From Pedobacter sp. PACM 27299 (GTDB lineage Bacteria; Bacteroidota; Bacteroidia; Sphingobacteriales; Sphingobacteriaceae): a stretch of 64,000 nucleotides of DNA. The stretch's first letter is position 1. The number at the start of each line of letters is the position of its first letter. The translations under genes and the position numbers were made by a program. Location: positions 6,083,291 through 6,147,290 of the forward strand of contig NZ_CP012996.1 in assembly GCF_001412655.1 (NCBI RefSeq), read 5' to 3'. Below, piece after piece: positions 18,331 to 27,428 of this stretch. The notes below the pieces were generated by a model. The model did not search any database, had not been told where the DNA came from, and saw only the letters and a program-made list of their open reading frames with translations.

Positions 18331-21300
18331 TTAAAATCTGAAGTTTAGGTTAAAGCCCCAACTTCTTCTTGTTGGCAGGGATCCATATTCGAGCCCCTGG
18401 CCGTTTCCATTGCTGTAATTAGAATCCGGGTCTACATTGGGTACGTTTTTATAAATGATGAATGGATTTCTGCTTACTACGGCTACCTGAATATCTTTTA
18501 GTCCGAGTCTGGAAGAAAAGGATGCAGGCACTCTATAGCTTAGGGTAATTTCTCTCATCTTTACATACGTCGCATCGTATACGTAAGGCTTTCCAACACC
18601 ACTATCGCTAGGATAGACATATCCCCAGTACAGGGCAGGATCTACGGCCTGTGTATTCTCTACATATATTGGGTTTTCGTCCGTCCCTGTTTTTACGACT
18701 CCTTTTGGTACATATCCCCTCACCTTACCATCTGCGGTCCATTGGGCAAAGGTTTTTCCGGCCGTTAATCTTTCCTCTTCCGACTTAATCCATTCTTCTC
18801 TACCTTCAAGTGTGGTATTTAGGCTGCCCCTAACCGCAGCAAACAGATTGGTCATAGAGAAAAGATCGGCCCCTTGTTTTACATCGACTACGAAGTTTAA
18901 GCCGAAGTTTTTATAATTCATCACACTGGACATCCCGCCTGTCCAGCTGTAAGTTCCCTTTCCAATTACTTCACGGTAGGTATTTCTTTTTGGCGTCAAG
19001 GATTTTTCAGGATCTAAAATCACATTGCCATTTGGATCTCTTTGCTCTTTATAGGCGAGGATAGAGCCGTACGCTGCACCTGGCATCGCTACAATAGATA
19101 CGCCCAGCCATCGGGCATCCGAAAGACTGAGGTAAGGAATTCCATCTGCCAGTGATTCTACCTGATTCACATTTCTGGCAAAATTGACACTCAAGTCCCA
19201 GTTAAAATCTTTACCAACAATCGGTTTCGTATTCAGCATCACTTCCACTCCTTTATTGGAGATCACCCCGGCATTGACAATCTGATAGGCAAAGCCGGAA
19301 GATATTGGTGCAGGCACTTTATTGATCTGGTCTCTTGATTTCTGTGTATATAAAGTCACATCTAGGCCGATTCTATTGCCTAAGAACCGGAGTTCTGTAC
19401 CCATCTCATAAGAACGGGTGCGGGTAGGTTTCAGGTTTTTATTGGGCAGGATATCCCCCGAGATCCCACCTTGTGAACCGCCATTGAAAGACAATGGGTT
19501 CAGTCCATAGTACAGATCCAGCTGATAAGGATCGGTATCATTACCTACCTCTGCTGCGGATAACCTTAATTTACCGAAAGAAAGAATGCTGTTGTCGATT
19601 TTAAAAGCATCAGAAAACACGAAACTGGTGGCTACTGATGGATACGTATAGCTGTTGTTCTGCACTGGTAAAGTGGAAGAAGCATCCTGGCGCACACTTG
19701 CATCCAGGTATAAGTAACTCTTATAGCCTGCACTCAATAAACCGTATACCGAATTCAGGTGTTTTCTGTAATGAGTAGGGATGATGGACTTATCGGCAAA
19801 ACTATTTGGTGTCACCACATCTCTCACTGTCATATTAGTGAAAGTCATGGCCTCCCCTTTATTGCTGACCCTGGAAATACTTCCACCTAATCTGGCAGAC
19901 AGGTGTAAATCTTTGGTCACCTGTTTTTGGGCCGTCAATAGAACATCGGCTTCAGTGGTGGTAAAGTTACGGTCTAACAAATCCAGCTGACCGGTGATAC
20001 TTCTTGGTGTGCTTGGTGGAGCAAACTTTTGATAGTCCATGTCCATTTGATCCGTGGCCACCCTTCCTTGTAAATTTAACCAATCCAGGATATTATAATT
20101 CAATTGGATGGAGCCCATGAACCTGTTTTTACTGGTGGTATTTTTCATTTCGTTGATGATCCAGTAAGGATTGATGTTGTATACGCCACCTCCCCATTCC
20201 AGGTAATCACCAGTTGCCGTTTTATAGGCATTTTTAAACATACTTTGGTCGAGGGTATTTGCCAATCCGATAAAACTGTTTCCGATATTAGAGGCATCAT
20301 CTGCCAATGCCGGCCTATTGTTCACATTCTCATTCATATAGAATGCCCTGGCTTCCATCGTCAGTTTAGCTCCGAATTTTGAAGTTCCGTTAAAGGTGAA
20401 GGAGTTCCTTCTCATTTTAGACTCCGGCACAATATCATTATTTCTCAAATCGGAGGCCGATAGGCGGAAAGAGGAAATGTCATTGGAGTTCGAAAAGGAA
20501 ATGGTATTGGTAAAAGTTGATCCTGTTCTGAAGAAATTACTGATGTTATCTTTTACCAGTGCATAAGGCCTATCGATGCCATCAAAAGAGGCAGTCATCA
20601 ATCCGGGATCAATTTTAGGCCCGAAGTTCTGGCGTAAACTCGTTCTCGCCTGGTCAGGTGTCAAATTCAGTAATTGGTTATTTCCCTGTCCGTATTGCGT
20701 TTGATACCCATCAAAAGTAGTCAGCTGATTTTCCAATGTGGAGGTGCTGTTAAATTCTATCCCCAGTCCTTTGTCTCCTTTTCCCTTTTTCATGGTGATC
20801 AGGACAACGCCATTTGCGGCTCTGGAACCGTATAATGCGGAAGCGGAAGGGCCTTTCAGAATACTGATCTTATCTACATCATCCGGGTTGATTGCCGAGA
20901 TGGCATCTCCAAAATCTACACCTCCGGGATTGTCTTTTCCACCTGCTTGTCCGTAATTGGAATTGTCCATCGGGATTCCGTCTACGACATATAAAGGCTG
21001 GTTATTTCCGGTGATGCTGGTATTTCCCCTGATGATGACACGGGAGGAACCTGCAGGTCCACCAGCGGTACTATTGATGATCAGACCGGGCACTTTACCT
21101 GCCAATGAATTGATCACATTGGTTTCACGGGCTTTTTTAAGTTCTTCGCCATCCACTTGTGATACTGCATAACCCAGAGAACGTTCTTCTCTTTTGATTC
21201 CCAATGCGGTGACTACTGCTTCCCGAAGTTCCGTCACTTCTTCTTTCAGCACCACATTGACATTTTTATCAAGGTCATTTGCCGTAATGCTCACCAGTTG

Positions 21301-21825
21301 GAAGCCAATCATTTTAAAATGAACCACATCTCCTTTACTTGCGGCAATAGTAAATAACCCATCACCATTGGTCATCGTGTTTTTTCCGGTCGCTTTATTC
21401 GAGACGGCTACACCCGGCATTGGGCTATTTCCCGTATCGGTTACTTTTCCAGTCAGGTTAAATTCCCTTCTTGCGCTGGGCTTGTCTTTATTTGACCGTA
21501 CCATAATGGTTTCCCCATTGATCTGATAGCGAATATCGATCTGCTGAGAAATCGCATCGAGTACCTGATTGATCTTCCATTTATCAGCGGTCAGGTTAAT
21601 TTTAGCACTCTCATCCAGATCCAGAGGATTGTAAGAAAAATGCACATTTGCTTCTTTCTCGATCTGCTTAAAAGCGGTTAATAAGGTGGCTTGTTTCCAT
21701 TTAAAGGAATAGACTTTATCTTTCGATTGTGCAAATCCTGATAAGGAAACGATGCATACAAAACACAGGCATACTTTAAATAAAAGCCCATAGAAATAGT
21801 AATAACATGGTAAGTTTTTGTTCAT
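18331..21825 (-). CDS. SusC/RagA-family TonB-linked outer-membrane transporter with STN domain
   Basis: The protein has 1164 residues. The signal peptide ends near GFAQ (residue 33). A secretin/TonB short N-terminal (STN) domain follows at about residues 40-110, which marks transporters that signal through a FecR anti-sigma factor. Then come a carboxypeptidase-like regulatory domain (about 122-200, LTGKVTDTGNSPMPG), the plug with the SusC signature NVINSLAGKVPGL, and a 22-strand barrel ending in FNLNFRF with a terminal phenylalanine. With the SusD partner it imports a glycan or glycopeptide by TonB energy. The STN plus adjacent FecR implies cell-surface signalling. Confidence 0.95.
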   Translation of the reverse strand: MNKNLPCYYYFYGLLFKVCLCFVCIVSLSGFAQSKDKVYSFKWKQATLLTAFKQIEKEANVHFSYNPLDLDESAKINLTADKWKINQVLDAISQQIDIRYQINGETIMVRSNKDKPSARREFNLTGKVTDTGNSPMPGVAVSNKATGKNTMTNGDGLFTIAASKGDVVHFKMIGFQLVSITANDLDKNVNVVLKEEVTELREAVVTALGIKREERSLGYAVSQVDGEELKKARETNVINSLAGKVPGLIINSTAGGPAGSSRVIIRGNTSITGNNQPLYVVDGIPMDNSNYGQAGGKDNPGGVDFGDAISAINPDDVDKISILKGPSASALYGSRAANGVVLITMKKGKGDKGLGIEFNSTSTLENQLTTFDGYQTQYGQGNNQLLNLTPDQARTSLRQNFGPKIDPGLMTASFDGIDRPYALVKDNISNFFRTGSTFTNTISFSNSNDISSFRLSASDLRNNDIVPESKMRRNSFTFNGTSKFGAKLTMEARAFYMNENVNNRPALADDASNIGNSFIGLANTLDQSMFKNAYKTATGDYLEWGGGVYNINPYWIINEMKNTTSKNRFMGSIQLNYNILDWLNLQGRVATDQMDMDYQKFAPPSTPRSITGQLDLLDRNFTTTEADVLLTAQKQVTKDLHLSARLGGSISRVSNKGEAMTFTNMTVRDVVTPNSFADKSIIPTHYRKHLNSVYGLLSAGYKSYLYLDASVRQDASSTLPVQNNSYTYPSVATSFVFSDAFKIDNSILSFGKLRLSAAEVGNDTDPYQLDLYYGLNPLSFNGGSQGGISGDILPNKNLKPTRTRSYEMGTELRFLGNRIGLDVTLYTQKSRDQINKVPAPISSGFAYQIVNAGVISNKGVEVMLNTKPIVGKDFNWDLSVNFARNVNQVESLADGIPYLSLSDARWLGVSIVAMPGAAYGSILAYKEQRDPNGNVILDPEKSLTPKRNTYREVIGKGTYSWTGGMSSVMNYKNFGLNFVVDVKQGADLFSMTNLFAAVRGSLNTTLEGREEWIKSEEERLTAGKTFAQWTADGKVRGYVPKGVVKTGTDENPIYVENTQAVDPALYWGYVYPSDSGVGKPYVYDATYVKMREITLSYRVPASFSSRLGLKDIQVAVVSRNPFIIYKNVPNVDPDSNYSNGNGQGLEYGSLPTRRSWGFNLNFRF

Positions 21826-21863
21826 GCTGGTTAAAGGTTAGTTTATTTGGTTATAGTTGGTAC

Positions 21864-22955
21864 TTATTCTACGAAGCTGAGTTCTACGCGATCTCCAATA
21901 ATGACATAGGTAAAATGGTTAGAGAACCCAATGGCACTAAGTACTTCCTTAAGGCTTTTCCCATAAAATTTCCCGGTAAAGGCAATCGGGTTTTTAGGTT
22001 CGTTTTTAGCCGTAATTTCTATCCCGTAAGTTTCTTTTAGCAGGGACTTGATCTCTTGAAGAGAAGCTTTGGAGAAGACAAGATTGCGGTTGTTCCAGTC
22101 GTCGATCTTCTGGCGGTTAAACGTCGTCTTCACTAATTTATCCGCATCAGCGCTGATGTCTACCTGTTCACCCGGCGACAAGATCAGTTCTTCTTTTACC
22201 TGTTGATTCAGGATTTTACCCACACTTACTTTTCCGGTATTCAGCATCACAGAAGTTTCATTTCTTCTGCTGTAGTTATTGATTTTAAAAGAAGTACCGA
22301 GTGCCGTCGTAGCGGTTTTTCCAGTGATCACGATGAAGGGTTTTTCTCTGTCTTTGGCGACTTCAAAAAAGGCTTCTCCACTTAACCAGAGGATCCGGTT
22401 GTCATGATTATAATTGGGATCCAGCTTTAACTCGGTCAATCCGTTGATGGTGACTTTACTGCCATCGCTTAGAGTGATGGTTTTACGTTCGTTATAGGCG
22501 GTTTTAATTGTGATGCTCTGGTTGCTGGCTGCGAGCGTAGGAATAGTGGTTCCATATTCTTTTTTATCCAGCATGGCATAAGTACCGATGGCAATTACAA
22601 TGGCTGCAGCCACCGATATCCAGGAGATTTTAGTTTGGAACCAGAGTTTTCTTCTGATTGGCTGTGGGTTTTCCATTTCCTGCATAGGCGATGGGATTGC
22701 GGTTCCTGCTGTTTCTTCCAGTTGATCGATCACCATTTTCAGCTTATTCAGTTCCTGTTCTTTTTCTAAAGGATCTACTTTTACGGCCAGTAAGAAAAAT
22801 AGTGTTCTTGCTTTGAGGATGCGTTCTTCTAATTCCGGGTAGGTATTTTTGATGTGCTCCCAGTACAACACCGCTTCCTGGTCATTTCCTAAACAATAGT
22901 CCAGGAAAGTATCTTCAGTTAAAAAGTCTTCTACAGCGTAAGCGGCGTATTTCAT
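21864..22955 (-). CDS. FecR-family anti-sigma factor
   Basis: The protein has 363 residues. The cytoplasmic N-terminal part (about 1-105) is followed by one membrane helix near 107-128, a periplasmic FecR domain (about 140-240, ITLSDGSKVTINGLTELKL) and a C-terminal DUF4974 domain (about 288-360, FSKASLQEIKSLL). It transmits the signal from the STN domain of the downstream SusC transporter to an ECF sigma factor. It starts the minus-strand operon 39 bases before susC. Unusually, no sigma gene lies upstream of it. Confidence 0.93.
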   Translation of the reverse strand: MKYAAYAVEDFLTEDTFLDYCLGNDQEAVLYWEHIKNTYPELEERILKARTLFFLLAVKVDPLEKEQELNKLKMVIDQLEETAGTAIPSPMQEMENPQPIRRKLWFQTKISWISVAAAIVIAIGTYAMLDKKEYGTTIPTLAASNQSITIKTAYNERKTITLSDGSKVTINGLTELKLDPNYNHDNRILWLSGEAFFEVAKDREKPFIVITGKTATTALGTSFKINNYSRRNETSVMLNTGKVSVGKILNQQVKEELILSPGEQVDISADADKLVKTTFNRQKIDDWNNRNLVFSKASLQEIKSLLKETYGIEITAKNEPKNPIAFTGKFYGKSLKEVLSAIGFSNHFTYVIIGDRVELSFVE

Positions 22956-23511
22956 TCTGGTTTTGTTTGGTTATAGCTACAAGTGCAGAGAGAAGAAGAT
23001 TTTTACCAAAGAATTTTAAAATATATTTTCAGGAGGTTTTTCAGGGCCGAGAAAAACCGCTTTAAAACGACGAAAGACCGTTTTTCAACGGCCTTTCGTC
23101 TAAATTTATAATATTGATGTTTTATGGATTTCGAATCAGTTTAGTGTTTACCGTCAGCTCGCCAGTATATCCCATCATATCCATTACTACTCTTTGGACG
23201 CGAAGATATTTGACTTAGTACTGCCCATCAGCTCAATACATTTTTTGGAGCTCGAAAGTTATAGACTTAAAGAACCAAGCTCTTTACAGAATGCTCATTA
23301 AATTCACGCAAGCGTTTGATATTCGATTGCTGACAATTAGAAAAAAGGAAGGAATTTTGAAGAATTTAAAACAAATTTTTGCATTTTTATTAAAAAAGCA
23401 CAGCAAAGCGTTTGAAATTGTCTGAAAAACAGCGCACATTCTTATGACACCGTCTTTTAAGCATCAAACGTTTACGTAATCTTTAGATGAAATGGAGTGT
23501 GTTTTTGAAGA
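22956..23511. other. 556-base stretch without a recognised gene
   Basis: I find no reading frame with start and length worth calling. It holds one hairpin (annotated separately) and a near-repeat AAGCGTTTGATATT/AAGCGTTTGAAATT at 23310-23323 and 23406-23419. The promoter of the FecR operon must lie in its left part, but I see no clear TAnnTTTG box there. In other loci this is where the cognate sigma gene would sit, so it may be the scar of a lost gene. Confidence 0.5.
23069..23100 (-). terminator. probable terminator of the exporter/two-component operon
   Basis: A 14-bp stem with one mismatch, GACGAAAGACCGTT at 23069-23082 against AACGGCCTTTCGTC at 23087-23100, has a 4-base loop and is followed on the minus strand by GTTTT. 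It lies about 400 bases beyond the kinase stop, so the assignment to that operon is inference. Confidence 0.5.
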
Positions 23512-24810
23512 TTATGAAACGTTTATAGAAAATTCGGCACCTGTTTTCTCATTATCAGACAGATGAAAAGAGAATTCATGTTTGAGGAGCACATCCTTTA
23601 TTAGAGTGAGCCCAATGCCTTGTCCATCCGCTTTGGTACTAAAAAATGGACTGAATAGATAAGGTGCAGTTTCCGCTGAAATGCCTTTCCCATTGTCGAG
23701 GATGCGCAGTCTTTTTGGCTCATGCTCTGTGATAAAAGTAATGACACCCTGAGGCTTAGCACCGATCGCTTCTATTGCATTTTTTACAATATTGATCAGT
23801 ACCTGTTCGAGCTGCAGCTGGTCTGCGAAGATGATCAAGGGTACATGATAGAGGTTAAATTCAAAGCTGATGTTTTGGGCTCTGGCCCTTTCCGTCCATA
23901 AGGTAGCCACCGAATAAATCAATTCATGGAGATCCATGTGTGTTTTTTCTGGCTCTGGCAGGCGAACCAGGTCTGCGAGATTCCGCATGAAAATGTTCAG
24001 GTTATGGTTGCGGTCTATCGCAACCTGCAGCGCATTGCCGAGGCTGCTGCTGGCAATTCGTTTCTTTTCCATTCCCAATGCAGAGTCAAGAATAGAGTTT
24101 ACCGGTCCGATCGTATTGTTCACCTCATGGGCCATCATGCGAATCACCTTTCCATAACCTTGCTGCTCTGCAATGAGGAGTTCATTCGTCAATTCCTGAA
24201 TAATTACAAAATGCCTGGGAAATCCCTGATCTACAAACTCGGAAACTTGGATTTTATACGACTCTACCCCTCCTTTTAGTGTTGCCGAGCGTTTTTTTTC
24301 CTTTAATAGGATGCGAACTTCGTCAAGAATCGGGTGGATGATATCTTTTAGAAACCAGCCTTCCATTGGAATGGCCTGGAGGATTTTTTTAGCTACCGGA
24401 TTCACCATCTGGATTCTATTGTCATGATCCAGAATAATAATCCCCACCGGAGAGTGGTCAATGAGCTTATCTAGAAAGAAGTGCTGCTGCTGCTGTAATG
24501 TTCTTTCTTTTCTCAATTGATCGATCATCTGATTGTAGACTTCGATCAGCTGGTCCATCTCAAGCGTCCCGGTTTTCACAAATTTAATATTGAAATCCCG
24601 GTCACTAATCGCATCAGCTCCTTGAACCAATAAATTTAAAGGTCGGATCATCTGGTTGTAAAGCTGCCATGAAATCAAGATAGAAATCAAGATCAGCACC
24701 TCTGATAACAAGAAATACCCCTTATTCTTTTCAAACACAAAATAGCTTAGAAACAGGGCAATCGCATGTATCATACACACGAATAGTAGGTATTTAGTCC
24801 GAAGTCTCAT
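23512..24810 (-). CDS. membrane sensor histidine kinase, partner of the sigma-54 regulator
   Basis: I start at MRLRTKYLLF (24810), giving 432 residues; an upstream in-frame ATG at 24828 adds six residues inside the preceding gene. Two membrane helices lie near residues 8-24 and 32-50 with almost no periplasmic loop, then HAMP-like sequence (about 55-105), a PAS domain (about 120-215, DHSPVGIIILD), the phosphoacceptor helix MMAHEVNNTIGPVNS near 233, and an ATPase domain with N box VLINIVKNAIEAI and G boxes DNGKGIS and GQGIGLTL. This NtrB/NtrY-like architecture suits phosphorylation of the overlapping NtrC-type regulator. The signal is presumably intramembrane or cytoplasmic. Confidence 0.92.
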   Translation of the reverse strand: MRLRTKYLLFVCMIHAIALFLSYFVFEKNKGYFLLSEVLILISILISWQLYNQMIRPLNLLVQGADAISDRDFNIKFVKTGTLEMDQLIEVYNQMIDQLRKERTLQQQQHFFLDKLIDHSPVGIIILDHDNRIQMVNPVAKKILQAIPMEGWFLKDIIHPILDEVRILLKEKKRSATLKGGVESYKIQVSEFVDQGFPRHFVIIQELTNELLIAEQQGYGKVIRMMAHEVNNTIGPVNSILDSALGMEKKRIASSSLGNALQVAIDRNHNLNIFMRNLADLVRLPEPEKTHMDLHELIYSVATLWTERARAQNISFEFNLYHVPLIIFADQLQLEQVLINIVKNAIEAIGAKPQGVITFITEHEPKRLRILDNGKGISAETAPYLFSPFFSTKADGQGIGLTLIKDVLLKHEFSFHLSDNEKTGAEFSINVS

Positions 24811-26200
24811 CGTTGGAATTACGCTCATCGTAAGGAATGTTAAATTTTTCCAGTCTGCGGTATAAGGCGCTTCTGGTAATTCCTAAAGCCAATGCTGCTT
24901 TAGAAATGCGGTTTTGGTGAAACGCTAACGCACGTTTGATCATTAAAATTTCCGTTTCTTCCAAAGTCATGGCACCCACATCCGGGAGCTTTGACACCTG
25001 TACTATCGGTGGTTGTTCCAGCTGACTGCTAAAATCTGCAATCTCTAAAAGGTTTGTTCTACTCACCAAAACCGATCTTTCCACCATATTTTTCAGCTGG
25101 CGGATATTTCCCGGTAACGGTAATTTCTGCAGCCATTTTATTGCCACTGGACTCACCTGAAGATCTGGCCTGTTGTACAGCTGCCTTAGCTTGTCCATCA
25201 TGAAAGTCAACAGCAATGGTATATCTTTGGCTCTGTCTCTTAAAGGCGGAAGCTTTAAGGTAATGAGGTTGATGCGGTACAATAGGTCTTCTCTGAAAGT
25301 CCCCTTTTGTACCATCTCTGCCAGATTCTTATTGGTGGCACAAATTACACGGACGTCTACCATTTTAGTGCGACTGCTTCCTAACACCTCATAGCTCCGA
25401 TCCTGTAATACCCGCAGCAGTTTCACCTGACTACTGGCATCCAAATCTCCAATTTCATCTAAAAATATCGTTCCCTTATTGGCCATTTCAAAGCGACCGA
25501 TCCTGTCATTTCTCGCATCTGTAAAAGCACCCCTCACATGCCCGAACATCTCACTTTCAAACAAAGAAGTAGAAATACCACCCAAATTCACTTTAATAAA
25601 TGCCCTGTTTTTACGCAGGCTATTTTGATGGAGGGCTTCCGCGATCAATTCTTTGCCGGTACCACTTTCACCCGTAATCAGTACAGAAGCATCTGTTTCA
25701 GCTACCCTGCCAGCAATCTCCAAAAGCTCCAGCATTTGCTGATCTGCGGCAACGATCGACTGAAAATCGTAATCTTTGTCTAACCGCTTCCTGCTTATTG
25801 GATGGCTTTGCACTTGATGCTGTGCTTCCTGGTCCTTTAAACTGATCAGCGTTTTTATCGATTGCAGCAGGTGTTCATTGTTCCATGGTTTATTAATAAA
25901 ATCATTTGCACCTAGCTTCATACCCTGAACCGCCAGATCTATACTGGCCCAACCCGTAATCAACACTACTGGTAAAAGCGGCTGCAGTGCTCTGATCTCA
26001 CGAAGTAAAGCCATTCCTTCTTTGCCGGAAGTATCAATTGAGAAGTTAAGATCTAGAATCACCAAAGATATACCTTCATTTTTCAGCACAGCAATCCCCT
26101 CCGCAGCATTTGCGGCGGACTTAACAGGATATGCTCTTTGCTCCAGCAACAGCATCAGTGAAGTACGAACGGCTATATCATCATCAATTATCAGGATCAT
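24794..26200 (-). CDS. NtrC-type sigma-54-dependent response regulator
   Basis: The protein has 468 residues. The receiver domain shows IIDDD at 4-8, phosphoacceptor in VILDLNFS near 50 and the conserved lysine in NKPW near 103. The AAA+ domain starts near 148: Walker A GESGTGKE, Walker B IFLDEIGDL, and a sigma-54 contact loop that reads GAFTDA instead of the textbook GAFTGA. The C-terminal Fis-type helix-turn-helix (ISKAALALGITRSALYRRLEKF) binds enhancer DNA. The regulator follows the exporter genes and overlaps the kinase start. The sigma-54-like promoter before the first exporter gene makes it the natural activator, giving positive autoregulation. Confidence 0.94.
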   Translation of the reverse strand: MILIIDDDIAVRTSLMLLLEQRAYPVKSAANAAEGIAVLKNEGISLVILDLNFSIDTSGKEGMALLREIRALQPLLPVVLITGWASIDLAVQGMKLGANDFINKPWNNEHLLQSIKTLISLKDQEAQHQVQSHPISRKRLDKDYDFQSIVAADQQMLELLEIAGRVAETDASVLITGESGTGKELIAEALHQNSLRKNRAFIKVNLGGISTSLFESEMFGHVRGAFTDARNDRIGRFEMANKGTIFLDEIGDLDASSQVKLLRVLQDRSYEVLGSSRTKMVDVRVICATNKNLAEMVQKGTFREDLLYRINLITLKLPPLRDRAKDIPLLLTFMMDKLRQLYNRPDLQVSPVAIKWLQKLPLPGNIRQLKNMVERSVLVSRTNLLEIADFSSQLEQPPIVQVSKLPDVGAMTLEETEILMIKRALAFHQNRISKAALALGITRSALYRRLEKFNIPYDERNSNDETSD

Positions 26201-26240
26201 CGGCTAAGTATTGTAAGGGTAAGGCCAATCAAAAATATCT

Positions 26241-27416
26241 TTATTCTTCATGTAAAGCAACAGCAGGATAAATTGACGCCGCCTGTCTACCCGGATATAA
26301 AGCACAAATAATGACCAGCAGGTAAATAAATAGAATGGCAAAAAACTGTGCCAGCAGATAAACGGAAGCTGGTAAATCAAAAACATCCAGCAGCGGAAAT
26401 TGTACTGCAAAGAAAGAGCCGATGATTAAAGAAAAGGTGGCAATTACTAGGGCTTCGCCTACCAATTGTCCGGAAACGGAACCAGCAGTTGCTCCAATTG
26501 CCCTTCTCAATCCAATTTCTGCCCTTCTCTTATTGATATTGTACCAAAGTACGCCAAAAATCCCCAGCGCCACATTGACGATTAAAAAGCCCGCCACAAT
26601 GAAAAATATCACGATTGGAACGGTAATCTCTTTATTTTTTTCCGCTTTCATATCCGATAGATCTTTGATCTCCAGATTGGTGCTTTTTATCTGTGAGGAA
26701 ATGGCTTTGTAAACTTTCCCTTCAAACGCAGCCCCCATTCCTGGTGCCACCCGGATCAGCATTTTATTCATCCAATTGATATTTCCGGTATCAATACGAG
26801 TATAAATTGCTGGCTCTGCGGCCTTAAAATCACTTTTATCTTTCAGGTTCTGAACTACGCCGATTATTTTTAGCTGCTTATTTTCTTTATCAATTATTTT
26901 CCCAATAGCGGTGGTATTGCCAAATAATTTGAGTTTTGCCGCTTCGTTCAACACCACTGGTAATACAGCAGCAGCATTATCTTGGGCCTCAAACCATCTT
27001 CCATTGATCATGCTGACCCGAAGGACATCCTTATAAGTATCCTCCACATTAAAAATTTCGGTTACCTGTTCTTTACCTTTATATCGAATTGTCGTGTTGA
27101 TATAGGTGTCTGAAAAAGGGACATTCCCGCTAGCAAAAGTTATTGACTTTATCCCGGGTTCCCCTTTCAGCATCGTTCTTAAACCTTCCTGAACCAGCCC
27201 CACAGAGTCTTTATGTTTACTCACTTTGAGACCTCCCAAATCTACAGACCAGACCGATTCATCATCAAAACCATTTGGGATCTTATAAATTTGGTAATTG
27301 TAAACCAATAACGTGAAAACAGCGAAGATGACCATAAAGGAAATCAGGATCTCTGAAATGAGCAGGAAATTCTCTCTCTTTTTATTCCAGATCAATTTGA
27401 ATAAGTGCTTTAACAT
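26241..27416 (-). CDS. ABC transporter permease, FtsX/MacB type (second of two)
   Basis: The protein has 391 residues. One N-terminal membrane helix (about 20-41) is followed by a large periplasmic MacB-type core (about 50-275) and three C-terminal helices (about 275-300, 325-348, 352-375), the FtsX topology. RRAEIGLRRAIGATAGSVSGQLVGE near residue 298 is the FtsX-domain signature that contacts the ATPase. It begins 12 bases after the first permease gene; the pair could form a heterodimeric exporter core. Confidence 0.9.
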   Translation of the reverse strand: MLKHLFKLIWNKKRENFLLISEILISFMVIFAVFTLLVYNYQIYKIPNGFDDESVWSVDLGGLKVSKHKDSVGLVQEGLRTMLKGEPGIKSITFASGNVPFSDTYINTTIRYKGKEQVTEIFNVEDTYKDVLRVSMINGRWFEAQDNAAAVLPVVLNEAAKLKLFGNTTAIGKIIDKENKQLKIIGVVQNLKDKSDFKAAEPAIYTRIDTGNINWMNKMLIRVAPGMGAAFEGKVYKAISSQIKSTNLEIKDLSDMKAEKNKEITVPIVIFFIVAGFLIVNVALGIFGVLWYNINKRRAEIGLRRAIGATAGSVSGQLVGEALVIATFSLIIGSFFAVQFPLLDVFDLPASVYLLAQFFAILFIYLLVIICALYPGRQAASIYPAVALHEE

Positions 27417-27428
27417 ATCTTTTATTTT

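Noticed and set aside
26212..26227. A second sigma-54-like motif (TGGCCT-N5-TTACA, minus strand) just before the regulator gene
   Set aside because: Three mismatches including the highly conserved G of the -12 element, and the start site would fall on the ATG itself.
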